A DNA stretch of 64,000 bases from Oleispirillum sp963668495 (GCA_963668495.1 OY764545.1:682001-746000), one strand, 5' to 3'. Numbered from the stretch's first letter, positions 36,670 to 47,255 are shown. Made by a program: numbers and translations. The notes: generated from the letters alone by a model not told the origin.

Positions 36670-38469
36670 ATGACAATTCGTAAAATCCTCACAGCACTTT
36701 TGCTTGTGAACGTAGCCATGCTGGCCTTGGTCTTATCTGCATATCTGTTCTATCAAAACGCACAGAATAAAATCAGTGAGAGCTATCAAAACCAATATGC
36801 CTCATACCTTTTGGCTGATGAGCTTCGCCAAAGTTCAGATGACTTGACCCGGCTTGGGCGAACCTATGTGGTGACAGGCAATGAGAAGTACGAAAAACAG
36901 TACTTTGACATTCTGGACATCCGAAATGGTGTAAAACCACGACCGGAAGGCTACAACCGGATTTATTGGGACCTGTATACGGTCAACATGGAAAAACCCC
37001 GGCCCGACACCGATCAAAAAGTCAGTTTGCAAGACTTGATGAAGCAGGCAGGATTTACACAAAAGGAATTTGACCTGCTCAGTCAGGCTCAGGCCAATTC
37101 AGACGGGTTGGTCAACCTTGAAGTAAAAGCCATGAACGCTGTCAAAGGGCTGTTTGAGGATGACAAGGGTGACTACACCGTAAAAGGAGAACCGGATTTC
37201 GCCATGGCGCGGCAACTGGTTCATTCCGAACAGTATCATGCTTTTAAAGCCGACATCATGAAGCCGTTGGATGCGTTTTATGTGGCTCTTGAAGGCCGGA
37301 CCGGGCAGCAGGTTAAAGACGCAGAAACCATTGGCGATATATGGGGCGTGGTCTTGCTATCCATGCTGTTCCTGATGGCGATTGTGGCGGTGGTCACGGG
37401 CTATACGGTTTACAAGCGTGTCCTTCTTCCGCTGAATGCCATGAAAGACGCGATGCTGCAATTGTCCAACGATGACTTCACAGTTGACGTTCCCGCCCGT
37501 AATCAAAAAGACGAAATCGGACAAATGGCCGTGGCTGTGGATGTTTTCAAAACCAGCGGCCTTGAAAAACAAAAACTGTCTCAGGAAAAAGAAAAAGAAA
37601 ACCTTGAGAAAGAAAGCAAACGCCGACAACTGGAGTCCCTGAATGCGGAGTTTGTCGGTACGGTTAAACAGCTTCTGCAGGAGGTCAGCGACTCTTCCAA
37701 TTCCCTTGGCGTCAAAGCTGCGGAAATGAAATCTCTTGCAGAAAGTTCCAGCATGCAGACCACGCAAGTCGCCTCTGCCACCCATCAGGCCACAGTCAAT
37801 GTGGAAGCGGTGGCGACGGCGACACAGGAACTATCCGCATCCATTACGGAAATTGCCCGTCAGGTAAATGGCTCATCGGAAACCTCATCCGGTGCGGTAA
37901 TCGAGGCCAAAGAAACCAACGCCAAAGTCGAAAGCCTGCGAGAAGCCGCCAGCCGGATCGGGGAAGTGATCTCCTTAATCTATGATATTGCGGATCAAAC
38001 CAACCTTCTGGCATTGAATGCGACCATCGAGGCCGCCCGCGCAGGTGAAGCCGGGAAAGGCTTTGCCGTGGTTGCTTCAGAGGTCAAAAACCTTGCCAAT
38101 CAAACGTCCAAGGCGACCGAAGAAATCAGCACCCAAATCAATGACATGCAATCGGCAACGGAAGGTGCGGTCACATCCATCACCGGCATTGTCAAAATCA
38201 TTGGTGAGCTGGATGAAATTTCTTCGGCAATTGCCGCCAGCGTGGAAGAACAGGATTCCGCAACTCAGGAAATCACACGCAATGTGGAACAAGTGGCTGA
38301 AGGAACATCAGAAGTCAGCCGCAATATCGGAAGCGTAGCGGATGCAATCGAAGTCACCAGCCGTACCTCTGACGAGGTTGCCCAGTCTTCGGCACATTTG
38401 ATTTCCAGATCAAAGGACTTGGATGCGCTAATCAACAACTATATCCGCGACGTCGCCGCCATCAATTGA
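36670..38469 (+). CDS. Methyl-accepting chemotaxis protein
   Basis: The 599-residue receptor starts MTIRKIL behind GGGGAG. TM1 is residues about 8-28, a roughly 190-residue periplasmic helical sensor domain follows, then TM2 near residue 230 (VVLLSMLFLMAIVAVV) and a HAMP domain. The cytoplasmic signalling hairpin has the highly conserved tip NLLALNATIEAARAGEAG. The long basic/acidic coiled coil after HAMP (EKQKLSQEKEKENLEK) is characteristic of alphaproteobacterial receptors. It is a single gene with its own terminator; the ligand is unknown. Confidence 0.95.
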   Translation: MTIRKILTALLLVNVAMLALVLSAYLFYQNAQNKISESYQNQYASYLLADELRQSSDDLTRLGRTYVVTGNEKYEKQYFDILDIRNGVKPRPEGYNRIYWDLYTVNMEKPRPDTDQKVSLQDLMKQAGFTQKEFDLLSQAQANSDGLVNLEVKAMNAVKGLFEDDKGDYTVKGEPDFAMARQLVHSEQYHAFKADIMKPLDAFYVALEGRTGQQVKDAETIGDIWGVVLLSMLFLMAIVAVVTGYTVYKRVLLPLNAMKDAMLQLSNDDFTVDVPARNQKDEIGQMAVAVDVFKTSGLEKQKLSQEKEKENLEKESKRRQLESLNAEFVGTVKQLLQEVSDSSNSLGVKAAEMKSLAESSSMQTTQVASATHQATVNVEAVATATQELSASITEIARQVNGSSETSSGAVIEAKETNAKVESLREAASRIGEVISLIYDIADQTNLLALNATIEAARAGEAGKGFAVVASEVKNLANQTSKATEEISTQINDMQSATEGAVTSITGIVKIIGELDEISSAIAASVEEQDSATQEITRNVEQVAEGTSEVSRNIGSVADAIEVTSRTSDEVAQSSAHLISRSKDLDALINNYIRDVAAIN

Positions 38470-38497
38470 TGAACATGTTGCTTTGCAACGCTATGAA

Positions 38498-38525
38498 AGG
38501 CCACAGGGTACATACCCTGTGGCCT
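38498..38525. terminator. Bidirectional terminator after the chemotaxis receptor
   Basis: AGGCCACAGGGT and ACCCTGTGGCCT form a perfect 12-bp stem with a 4-nt loop, followed by TGTTG. It lies between the converging receptor gene and the haem-type ABC operon. Confidence 0.85.
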
Positions 38526-38565
38526 GTTGCATCATCGAGGGGCCTAACCCTAGTCCGGCAGGAAG

Positions 38566-39342
38566 CTACGCTGCGACAAAATGAACGGTGGGACAGGAAT
38601 AAACCGGATGACGGGTTATAATTGCCTTTACCCCAAACAAATTTTGCAAGTTCACGGCGGTCATCGATTCCTCAACCCCACCGGCAAAACAGACCTGCCC
38701 ATTCAAAAGAGCCACAAAACGGTCCGTGAACGGAGTTGCCAAATTTATATCATGGACAACCGCGACCACAGTCAACCCACGTCTTGCCAATTCGCGGGCG
38801 TGCGCCAAAACCGCCAGACCGTGTGCAGGATCAAGATTGGCTGTGGGTTCATCCAACAAAAGAACCCCAGATCCGCTTTCCTTAGCATCGTGAATTTGCG
38901 CCAAAATCCGCGCATATTGCACGCGCTTTTGCTCTCCGCCTGATAAATTGGGATAGAGCTCCGCCGCACGGTCCATCAGTCCCACCTCTGCCAAGCATGA
39001 CTGAACCAAATCCGCGTCACAAGGATTGACACCAAAAGGTAGCCGCCCAAGACGCACCACATCACGCACCCGAAAAGCAAAGGTCAGTGACGAGGACTGA
39101 GGCAATACGGCACGCCGACGGGCCAGTTCCTTTCGTGGCCAACTGGATAAGCTGCGATCAAGAATATGCACTTTGCCACTATCAGGAGCCAAGTCACCGG
39201 AAAGGACCTTCAGAAGGGTGGACTTCCCTGCCCCATTAGGTCCGACAATTGCGGTTAGTGTGCCCGGTGCTGCCTCAAACTCAACGGCATCCAGTAGCAA
39301 TCGGTTGCTTTTCCGCACCGTGAGGCCATGCGCTGCAATCAT
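38566..39342 (-). CDS. hmuV: Haem/iron-chelate ABC transporter ATPase (HmuV-like)
   Basis: The 258-residue ATPase has Walker A GPNGAGKST, the ABC signature LSGGEQKRVQYARIL, Walker B LLLDEPT and the switch His in VHDINLA. It is of the FecE/HmuV/BtuD class that powers import of haem, siderophores or cobalamin. It overlaps the permease by four bases and is last in the seven-gene cluster. The haem assignment rests on the cluster, not on this protein. Confidence 0.85.
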   Translation of the reverse strand: MIAAHGLTVRKSNRLLLDAVEFEAAPGTLTAIVGPNGAGKSTLLKVLSGDLAPDSGKVHILDRSLSSWPRKELARRRAVLPQSSSLTFAFRVRDVVRLGRLPFGVNPCDADLVQSCLAEVGLMDRAAELYPNLSGGEQKRVQYARILAQIHDAKESGSGVLLLDEPTANLDPAHGLAVLAHARELARRGLTVVAVVHDINLATPFTDRFVALLNGQVCFAGGVEESMTAVNLQNLFGVKAIITRHPVYSCPTVHFVAA

Positions 39343-40409
39343 CGTTCAACTCCGTCACGCATTAACAGCCACAGCAAAAACGGGCCACCCAAGATACCTG
39401 TCAACACGCCCAATGGAAGCTCGGTCGGTGCAACCACAGTCCGTGCCGCCAAATCCGCAAGCAAAACCAACGTCGCCCCCAGCAATGCAGACGCCGGCAA
39501 CACCAGACGGTGACGTGCCCCCAACATCAGGCGCACCAAATGGGGAGCCACCAATCCGACAAAACCAATCATGCCGACAAAACCGACACAAGCCCCAACC
39601 GACATTGCCACAGCCGCCAGAACCCGGCCACGTACGGCAACCACATCCAATCCAAGATGGCCCGCCACATCATCACCAAGTGTTGCTGCATCCAATGCAA
39701 GGGCATGGCGGTAAACAAAGACGCCACCTGCCACACTGGCAAGCAGAACAACGCCAAGATAATCCCGGTTGGCATTTGCCAAACTTCCCATCATCCAGAA
39801 TGTCAAACTGCGAAGTTGTTCATCGTCGGCAATGGAAATCAGAAGGCCGATGGCAGACCCGGACAAGGCATTGATGGCAATTCCGGTTAACAGCAAAGTT
39901 GCCGCACTGGGCAGTGCAACAGATCGGGCAACCGCAACCACGACAAATGTCGCAACAATCGCACCGACAAAAGCCGCTGCGGGAACAAGAAAATGCATAT
40001 AGGCATGCTGCTGTGTGATCCAGCCTTCCAAAACAATTGCTGCAACCGCCCCCAAGGCTGCACCACTGGCTGTCCCCAACAAACCGGGTTCAGCCAATGG
40101 GTTACGTAACACACCCTGCATGGCTGTCCCGGCAATACCAAGAATCGCACCGACCACGCAGGCCATGCCCAGCCGCGGCAAGCGCACGTCCATCAACACC
40201 ACATGGGATATACGATCCGCCGACGACAAGTCTACGGCACCCAAAGCCGAAGCAAACACCCGTGCCATGGCCGCAAATGGTACATGCATGGCACCAATGC
40301 ACACGTTAACTGCCAAAGCGACAAGAAGAATGGTGGTCAGCAAGACGTAGGCACGCGCCTCACTGTCTCCCGTGCATAAGGCTATTTGTTTTCGAAAACG
40401 CACAATCAT
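39339..40409 (-). CDS. hmuU: FecCD-type ABC permease (HmuU-like)
   Basis: The 356-residue permease belongs to the FecCD/BtuC family, with about ten helices and the motifs LPRLGMACVVGAILGIAGTAMQGVLRNPLAEPGLLG (residues about 73-108) and LDVVAVRGRVLAAVAMSVGACVGFVGMIGFVGLVAPHLVR near residues 250-290. It overlaps the ATPase and the binding-protein gene by four bases each. Confidence 0.88.
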   Translation of the reverse strand: MIVRFRKQIALCTGDSEARAYVLLTTILLVALAVNVCIGAMHVPFAAMARVFASALGAVDLSSADRISHVVLMDVRLPRLGMACVVGAILGIAGTAMQGVLRNPLAEPGLLGTASGAALGAVAAIVLEGWITQQHAYMHFLVPAAAFVGAIVATFVVVAVARSVALPSAATLLLTGIAINALSGSAIGLLISIADDEQLRSLTFWMMGSLANANRDYLGVVLLASVAGGVFVYRHALALDAATLGDDVAGHLGLDVVAVRGRVLAAVAMSVGACVGFVGMIGFVGLVAPHLVRLMLGARHRLVLPASALLGATLVLLADLAARTVVAPTELPLGVLTGILGGPFLLWLLMRDGVER

Positions 40410-41269
40410 GGCCCGTATACTGCCTCTCGCAACTGGCGCACCGCAGCACCAAACCCCGGCCCCATACCGAGGAAAGCAGAATCATCGGAAACAACAATCC
40501 GATTGTTCTGTATGGCCTGAATATCGCGCATTCCCGGCAGTGCCTTTAACCCAGACAATCCACCAATACGTTCCAATGTTCGTTTCAGAATAACGATAAC
40601 GTCTGGATTTATGGACAACATGGCTTCGGTGTTCAGTGGCCGATAGCCTGAAAAAGCAGTGACGGCATTGTCTACCCCCGCTGCCGCCAACAGGGCCGCT
40701 GCCTTTGTCTCCGTCCCGGAAATCCTTAGCGGGCCACTGCCCATGCTTTGAATAAACAGAACGCGGGCTTTGTGTTGCGGTTGGGGCTTACCATCCGGCC
40801 ATGCCAAATCTTTATCAATCTTCGCAAGTAAGGCTTTACCACGCTCAGCCACTCCCAACCCGGAAGATATGTCCAAAATCTTTTGCCGTGCCGTCGCAAT
40901 GTCCGAACGATGCGACACACTGACAACCTGAATTCCAAGTGACCGCAGGCTAGGTAAAACTTCCGGCGGCTGCAAATCGTCATAGGCCACGACCACCGTT
41001 GGTGACATGGACAAAACGGCTTCCAACGGAATGGAATGCAGAGTACCGGTTCGGGGCAGTTTATTGACAACTTCTGGCGGGCGCACACTGCTGCGATCCA
41101 CACCAACAAGCGCATCTGCCAATCCCAATGCAACAATCGTTTCCGTCAATGATCCGCCAAGGCTTACAATTCGCATCGCAGAACTGTCTGCCAGCGTTGG
41201 CACCGTCCAAACCATCATCAGACAGGTCAACATGGCCGAAAGGAATCTTTTCCATTGCATAAACAACAT
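40406..41269 (-). CDS. hmuT: Periplasmic haem-type binding protein (HmuT-like)
   Basis: The 287-residue protein (start MLFMQWKR) has a signal peptide ending in PTLADS and the two-lobed TroA-like fold of BtuF/FhuD/HmuT. The segment IVSLGGSLTETIVALGLADALVGVD and the following RSSVRPPEVVNKLPRTG resemble the HmuT pattern VGVD-x-TS-x2-P, although the usual Tyr in that loop is replaced by TLH. The longer upstream start would overlap the CobN-family gene. Ligand: haem most likely from context, cobalamin possible. Confidence 0.8.
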   Translation of the reverse strand: MLFMQWKRFLSAMLTCLMMVWTVPTLADSSAMRIVSLGGSLTETIVALGLADALVGVDRSSVRPPEVVNKLPRTGTLHSIPLEAVLSMSPTVVVAYDDLQPPEVLPSLRSLGIQVVSVSHRSDIATARQKILDISSGLGVAERGKALLAKIDKDLAWPDGKPQPQHKARVLFIQSMGSGPLRISGTETKAAALLAAAGVDNAVTAFSGYRPLNTEAMLSINPDVIVILKRTLERIGGLSGLKALPGMRDIQAIQNNRIVVSDDSAFLGMGPGFGAAVRQLREAVYGP

Positions 41270-41310
41270 TGGAGAGTCTCCGTATTTCAGTTTGAAGATA
41301 TGGCCCGTGG

Positions 41311-44300
41311 TCACAGCGGCGATATTTCGTTGAGGCTGTCCTCAATCTCGCCTTCACTATCCAGCAACACAGCCTCCAATTCCGGTTGTAGTGCGCCGGG
41401 TGACTGCCATAACCCCCGAGCCACAGCCTCCAGCAGAAGCTCGCTGATGCTGTGCAGCGCATGGGGATTATTCGCACGGAAAAAGTCCTGCATTTCAGGA
41501 TCCAAGGCATAAACTTGTGCAATTTCGGCGTATTGCCAGTCTTCAAGAATATGACTGGTCGCATCCCATTGGCAGCAGTGCGCGACGACTTTTGCAAGAT
41601 CACCTGCACCCTTAAAGCCGTGGCGTTTCATGCCGCCAATCCACTTTGGGTTCAAAACCCGTGTGCGAAACAGAAAACGGCCCTCTTCTGCGGTTGAGCG
41701 AACACGCGGACGGCGCGGATCACTGCTGTCCCCGGAATAGCTGCGCGCCTCTTGCCCGGACAGGGCCCGGATTGCAGCGTTCATTCCCCCTTGATAAGCA
41801 TTGGCATCATCGCCAGAGAAAATGTCGAACTCTCGGTTATCCTGCGTTTTTAACGTCACTTGCAGTTTGCCTAACCTACGGCGAAGGTCATCCTGACAGG
41901 CTTGCCCATCCACCCCTTCTCCGTAAGCATATCCACCCCACTGGAGGTAAACTTTCGCGATATCATCAGCTGTTGTCCAATCACCCTTATCAAGCAACTG
42001 GTTCACCCCAGCCCCGTAACAACCGGGCTTATTGGAAAACACCCGTAACGTTGAACGTCGCTGTGCATCAGCCATAGACACGCCCGCGGCAAGCAGGTCC
42101 GCAATGTCAACTTTTACATTCCGCGCCAAAAGATTGGCTTCCGCTGGTTCTGCAAGTGCGGCAACCATGCAAACGGCTTGATCGATCAAGGACATGATAT
42201 TGGGAAATGCATCTCGTAACAGGCCACTGCCCCGCACCGTCACATCCAACCGGGGAAACTTCAATTCATTCAATGGGATCGGCTCGACCCCACGCACACG
42301 GCCATTGGCCTGACTCCAGATTGGTCGCACCCCCATAAGGTACAGGATTTGCGCCACATCATCACCACGGGTCCGCATGGTTGGGCCGGCCCATAACACC
42401 ATGCCGATATTCTCGGGATAACGCCCTTCGTCCTTAAGATAGCGATCCACCAACGCATCGCCTTGCATGACACCGACTTTCCACGCTTCCGGGGATGGGA
42501 TTTTCAATGGATCGACTGAAAAGAAATTCCTGCCGGTGGGCAACGCATCAATGTCACCACGAGTTGGTGCCCCTGAGGGTCCGGGCGGAACAAAACGTCC
42601 AGACAAACTGCGCATGGCATGATCCATCTCATCCCGAGTTTGAAGCAATTTGGGACGAAGAACTTGGGCGACAAATGACAGATTCTGCCGAACAAGGGCA
42701 GAACCGGAAAATCGTTCATCGACCACAACGGAAATGTGATCATCGCTCCAGCCCGCTGCATCCAGAGCAGAAAAAGCCGCGAGTATATCCTCAGCAAACT
42801 GAGACAGCATTTGCCCCTTTGTTTTGCCGAGGTGGGGCAAATATGTACCGGGATCATCACGTAGATCTTCACAGTCCAACCCACGGGAAAGGGCAACGGC
42901 ATCCCACAATGATGGCCTGTCCCCAGCGGATAAACGCGTCATATGCAACATGGTTTCATTCAGGTCATCACCAGATGGGGGCTGACCAAAAATATGAAGC
43001 CCGTTGCTGACCGTTGATGTTTCAATTTCAGTCAGATACCCATGCAGTGACTGCATAAAAGCGTGCGGGTCCTGATCCACGGCTTGGCGATCCAAACCCA
43101 AGTCAGCATCCAGATGTGCCGCGACGGTTTTTTCCCACAAATCTGCGATCAAAATCGGAAGCTTGCCGGGGTCTTCCTGTCCGGCGAAATAGGCCTTTTC
43201 CAGCAGTTCTTCAATATCTTCCAGAACCTCGGTTTTGCCTGCACTGGTCTGTGCCGGAACCATGTGGTCAAGAATAACTGCACTTGATCGCCGCTTTGCC
43301 TGCATCCCCTCACCGGGGTTATTCACAATATAGGGGTAGATGTTCGGCATATCTGACAGCACCGCTTCCGGGTAACACTGTGCAGACAAGCCAACTGCCT
43401 TACCCGGAAGCCATTCCAAACTGCCGTGCATACCAACATGAATGACTGCATGCGCACCGAAATCATCCCGCAACCACCGATAAAAATGCATATAATGGTA
43501 TGTAGGCGGCAAATCAGGGTCATGAATAGCACTGCCATCGGGAAGCTGTACGGGCTTATCTTCCTCTTCCATACGCTGCCGTGGCGGTTGCATGCCGATA
43601 AAGATATTGCCGTTGGTGATACCGCCGACCAATAGCTGATCATCAAAGCAGAAAGTTTTCCCCGGCGGCGCACCCCATTTGGCTTCCATCCCTGCTTGGA
43701 TATGGTCTGGCTGCTCATTATGCCACGTGCAAACTGTCTCAGATGGGATATATGCAATTGCACGCCGGGCCATTTCTTGCGGAGGCAGAAAACGACGATC
43801 ATTGGTCAAACGCCCCAACAGATCCTGCGCAAGAGCATTGCCATCAGCATAACCGCTTTCAAGTGTGTAGCCTTCATCCATCATGCGATCGAGAATGGCT
43901 TTGACGCTGGCAAAACTGTCAAGGCCATAGGCACAACCCAAGTTTGCATTCTTCGGCGGATAATGATGAAACAGTATGGCAACCTTACGATCAGCGGGCG
44001 GAATTCGCCGCAATCTGGCCCAGTTCAATGCCAAGCCAACAACATGCCGTACACGATCAGGAATTGGCACACGCTGTGTCAGGCTTGCGCCTGTAACCGG
44101 GTCCCGCCCCATTGTTTCACGTGTCGCCACAACCGTACCAACGATCACGCCATCAAACTCAGGCTGAACCACAGACATGGAAACCGTCACCGGAGGCAAA
44201 GCCTGAACCTTTTGCTCCCATTCTGCTCTTGTTCCCGCCGTTAAAATCAATTGCAGGACCGGCACGTCCAGTTTTTCCAAAACCGACTGTGCCGCCGCAT

Positions 44301-45108
44301 CCGCATTCATCCGGGCAAGGGAAAAGCTCATGGGGGACAACAGCACATCTATCCTGCTGCCTTCGTCATCCATAAAATAACGATCAACAACCTGTGCAAC
44401 AGGTAAATGGGTCAGATCATCTTCACCCATTCGCATGTGAAAAACGGCGAAAGGAATGGCGCCTTTGGCTTCAATCTCGGCAATCAAGGCATCGTAAATG
44501 GCAAGGTCACCACAGGCCCAGTGAGAGTGATAGAACCACACCCCGACCACCGGGGCTGCCTTTCCCTGCCGTTGCCGTGCCCAAGCCAAGTAGGCTTCGG
44601 AATCATCTTTGCCCGTATAATCCGGGTGGTATATTCCTTCTGTCGGCAGATCTTTCGGGGCTTCCGGGGCGGGAGCCGCCAAACCGATTTCACGGGCAAT
44701 GGCCTGCAAAAGCGCCTGCCAATTGTCGGCACCGCCGCGTCTGATATACGCATGGCGCAGACGGTACGCAGCCGTGTCATACCCCGTGGAATGCTGTTTG
44801 GAGAGCATCATCCCGGCATCGGATGACGATACAGGCTGAATATGTATCAGCTTACCGGTTGCGGCTTTTAACACCACATCCAAGCCGGGAATGGAACGAT
44901 TGCTGCCATGCGGGATCAGAATAATCGCGTCGGATTTTCGTACGTCAGCAGCAAAGGCCGCAATCCCTGCTTCGTCCTGAAGCTGGTCTCGACCACATGC
45001 AACCACCTTAACCATTGTGAGTTTTCTTGCGGCTTGCCCCAAGGCAAACAATGACCGAGCGGATGCATCCACAACGGCGACCGTCATCAAACGTCCCGAA
45101 GTTGCCAT
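41311..45108 (-). CDS. hmuS: CobN/HmuS-family large chelatase-like protein
   Basis: The 1265-residue protein (start MATSGRLM at 45108; MTVAVVD at 45087 or an ATG at 45180 are alternatives) belongs to the CobN/magnesium-chelatase H-subunit family. It shows GVWFYHSHWACGDLAIYD, FHHYPPKNANLGCAYGLDSF and the HVGMHGSLEWLPGKAVGLS block typical of CobN. CobN itself inserts cobalt with CobS and CobT, but no cobST gene is present here. Its position between a TonB receptor and HmuT-U-V copies the hmuRSTUV order, in which HmuS is a CobN homologue that acts on haem. Haem processing is therefore preferred, with cobalt chelation as the alternative. Confidence 0.8.
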   Translation of the reverse strand: MATSGRLMTVAVVDASARSLFALGQAARKLTMVKVVACGRDQLQDEAGIAAFAADVRKSDAIILIPHGSNRSIPGLDVVLKAATGKLIHIQPVSSSDAGMMLSKQHSTGYDTAAYRLRHAYIRRGGADNWQALLQAIAREIGLAAPAPEAPKDLPTEGIYHPDYTGKDDSEAYLAWARQRQGKAAPVVGVWFYHSHWACGDLAIYDALIAEIEAKGAIPFAVFHMRMGEDDLTHLPVAQVVDRYFMDDEGSRIDVLLSPMSFSLARMNADAAAQSVLEKLDVPVLQLILTAGTRAEWEQKVQALPPVTVSMSVVQPEFDGVIVGTVVATRETMGRDPVTGASLTQRVPIPDRVRHVVGLALNWARLRRIPPADRKVAILFHHYPPKNANLGCAYGLDSFASVKAILDRMMDEGYTLESGYADGNALAQDLLGRLTNDRRFLPPQEMARRAIAYIPSETVCTWHNEQPDHIQAGMEAKWGAPPGKTFCFDDQLLVGGITNGNIFIGMQPPRQRMEEEDKPVQLPDGSAIHDPDLPPTYHYMHFYRWLRDDFGAHAVIHVGMHGSLEWLPGKAVGLSAQCYPEAVLSDMPNIYPYIVNNPGEGMQAKRRSSAVILDHMVPAQTSAGKTEVLEDIEELLEKAYFAGQEDPGKLPILIADLWEKTVAAHLDADLGLDRQAVDQDPHAFMQSLHGYLTEIETSTVSNGLHIFGQPPSGDDLNETMLHMTRLSAGDRPSLWDAVALSRGLDCEDLRDDPGTYLPHLGKTKGQMLSQFAEDILAAFSALDAAGWSDDHISVVVDERFSGSALVRQNLSFVAQVLRPKLLQTRDEMDHAMRSLSGRFVPPGPSGAPTRGDIDALPTGRNFFSVDPLKIPSPEAWKVGVMQGDALVDRYLKDEGRYPENIGMVLWAGPTMRTRGDDVAQILYLMGVRPIWSQANGRVRGVEPIPLNELKFPRLDVTVRGSGLLRDAFPNIMSLIDQAVCMVAALAEPAEANLLARNVKVDIADLLAAGVSMADAQRRSTLRVFSNKPGCYGAGVNQLLDKGDWTTADDIAKVYLQWGGYAYGEGVDGQACQDDLRRRLGKLQVTLKTQDNREFDIFSGDDANAYQGGMNAAIRALSGQEARSYSGDSSDPRRPRVRSTAEEGRFLFRTRVLNPKWIGGMKRHGFKGAGDLAKVVAHCCQWDATSHILEDWQYAEIAQVYALDPEMQDFFRANNPHALHSISELLLEAVARGLWQSPGALQPELEAVLLDSEGEIEDSLNEISPL

Positions 45109-45189
45109 TTTATCTGTACCCCCACAGACTACGCCCATTTGTCGCCATCGGGACAAGCCGAATGACGACAAACAGCGCATACCTTACAA

Positions 45190-47130
45190 TTAGAACTTGG
45201 CCCGAACCCCAGCATAGGCAGCAATCCCGGCGTTTTCGAAGCCGGCTTTTTGGCAATACTCTTCGTCAAACAGGTTTTCCACCCGCCCATAGACGCTGAA
45301 AGTCTTGTCAATTTCATAGTTGGCGCCAAGATCGAATGTGGCATACCCGGATAGTGCGACCCGGCCCTGCCCTCTAACGGTGTCGAAGCTACGACCTGCA
45401 GCATTCATTCGTACCCAAGTATCCAGACCGGAAACCTCGTGTGGTGCGTATGAAACCCGCACAGATCCTTGATGCACCGGCATTTCTTCCATTTGCAGAC
45501 CTGTTCCGTTATCACGTGACTGTGTATAGGTATAGGTTGCACCAACCTGCCATTCATCAGTCACATCAAAGTCCAAAGAGGTTTCAACCCCCATATTCCT
45601 GACTGAACCAATGTTGACGTAATAGGTATTGCCCGAACCGTGAGACCCATCGGTTTCAATGGCGTTTTTCAGCCGCGTATTGAAGACCGTCACATCCATT
45701 ACCAAACGGTCATCCAACACTGTTTGCTCGACGCCAAAATCGTACCCACGGGATTCCTCTGGATCGATAGTTGCCGAATGCCCATCACCCACCGCAATAT
45801 CGCGGTTGTACATTGTCTGTTTCAGTGTTGGCGCCTTAAACCCGGTCGCATAACTGCCGTGAATACGGGTTCCGGTCTCGGAAATATTGTACGAAGCAGA
45901 TGCACGATACGTCGTATGATCGCCAAAGCTGTCATGGAAATACCCGCGGACTCCGGCCCCAAGCGTCAGTTTTTTGTCCAACAGATCTATGCTGTAATCA
46001 CCGAACACCGACGAATTGACTAACGAGGCAGTTTCACGGGTGGATCGCACATGAGAACGGTAATGATCCCGTTCCTGATCTGCCCCAAACACAAAAACAT
46101 GCCCATCAAGCGGCTGCAACACACCCTGATATTCATAGCGTTGCAAGTCACCCCAATATCGGCTTGGCGCGCTTGTACTGTGACGATTACTTCTGACTGT
46201 TACTTCGGCGTCCATTCGGCTTGCCGTCAGGGTATTGTCAAGAAGTCCATCAAACATTTTTGCGTTAAGTTTGATAAGCGCGGTTTCCGTTCTTTGTTTC
46301 TGATACCCATCAGAATCTGATGATGATGTCGACGTATCATACTCCGCATCGCCGCGAACCTGGTTATAGCTGCCCTCAACATTCAGCAAGTCAAGGACAC
46401 CCCAGTCTTTCACCGCGTCTGCACCAATTTTGATATTGTAATTGACGCTTTTTGATCCATCGGATTCATTGGGCGAAACCATTGGCCGGATATCATGACC
46501 GTGGCTGGCATTACCAGATCCAGAGGCCTTGTAATACACATCCCCATAACGACCCCAAGCCGTTAAAGAAGCCCGTCGATCAACGTTACTGCCAATTTCG
46601 GCAGAGGCCACGCCCTCAAGAATTTTATCAGAGTTTTTACCGGATTTTGTGGTGATTGAAATCACGCCGCCAACGGCATCAGACCCGTAAAGAGCACTTT
46701 GACTCCCACGCAGCACTTCGACCCGTTCAATATCCGCAGCCTGCAGGTGGTTAAATGGGCGGTCATACATTTGGCTGGCCTGATTATCGATTTTGACACC
46801 ATCAATCAGGATCAAAAGCCGACCGGAATCATAACCCCTTAGCTTAATATTGGTGTTATTACGGGAATTTCCGTTACCGTACACATAAAGCCCGGGAACA
46901 TCTTTCAACACATCTTCGAGTGTTGCAGCCTGCTTTTTCTCCAAATCCTTTGCGGTAATGACGGTGACAGAACTCCCCACCTTATTGGCACTGACCGCAA
47001 CACGGTTGGCGGATACGACAACATCTTCCAACTTTGTGTTTTGTTGCGCATATGCATGACTTGGTATGCATAGCAAAGACATTGAACCTACATACATTGC
47101 TGAATGCAGTGCCTGCTTGATCGCACTCAT
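45190..47130 (-). CDS. hmuR: TonB-dependent outer-membrane receptor (HmuR/BtuB-like)
   Basis: The start MSAIKQAL at 47130 follows GGGGGA; the product is 646 residues with a signal peptide ending in HAYAQQ. The TonB box region (EDVVVSANR) and plug (ATLEDVLKDVPGLYV, GGVISITTKSG) are followed by a 22-strand barrel ending in Phe. The barrel has GFKAPTLKQ, as in BtuB and haem receptors; the expected NPNL is replaced by TIDPEES, but a His lies between the two elements (VGDGHSAT), as in haem receptors. Cobalamin cannot be excluded. A Fur-like site is upstream. Confidence 0.9.
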   Translation of the reverse strand: MSAIKQALHSAMYVGSMSLLCIPSHAYAQQNTKLEDVVVSANRVAVSANKVGSSVTVITAKDLEKKQAATLEDVLKDVPGLYVYGNGNSRNNTNIKLRGYDSGRLLILIDGVKIDNQASQMYDRPFNHLQAADIERVEVLRGSQSALYGSDAVGGVISITTKSGKNSDKILEGVASAEIGSNVDRRASLTAWGRYGDVYYKASGSGNASHGHDIRPMVSPNESDGSKSVNYNIKIGADAVKDWGVLDLLNVEGSYNQVRGDAEYDTSTSSSDSDGYQKQRTETALIKLNAKMFDGLLDNTLTASRMDAEVTVRSNRHSTSAPSRYWGDLQRYEYQGVLQPLDGHVFVFGADQERDHYRSHVRSTRETASLVNSSVFGDYSIDLLDKKLTLGAGVRGYFHDSFGDHTTYRASASYNISETGTRIHGSYATGFKAPTLKQTMYNRDIAVGDGHSATIDPEESRGYDFGVEQTVLDDRLVMDVTVFNTRLKNAIETDGSHGSGNTYYVNIGSVRNMGVETSLDFDVTDEWQVGATYTYTQSRDNGTGLQMEEMPVHQGSVRVSYAPHEVSGLDTWVRMNAAGRSFDTVRGQGRVALSGYATFDLGANYEIDKTFSVYGRVENLFDEEYCQKAGFENAGIAAYAGVRAKF

Positions 47131-47236
47131 GATTTCCCCCGGCGCTTTGTTCAAGATACATACAAGATAAATCGTACCGAATTAGTCCTATATGAGTCAG
47201 CAACCTTAATACACTTGCATGCTCATAGATGCAATT

Positions 47237-47255
47237 AATTTTCATTCTCATTCTT
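47237..47255. promoter_or_regulatory. Fur-like site before the TonB receptor
   Basis: AATTTTCATTCTCATTCTT (plus strand; AAGAATGAGAATGAAAATT on the transcribed side) has the three hexamer-like NAT(A/T)AT repeats of Fur-family sites. It lies about 107-125 bp before the receptor start. Confidence 0.55.

Noticed and set aside
41311..45108. Assignment of the CobN-family protein to cobalamin synthesis because cobB and cobD are in the window
   Set aside because: cobB and cobD are 30 kb away in other units; the gene's immediate neighbours form an haem-type uptake cluster and cobS/cobT are absent. Kept only as an alternative.
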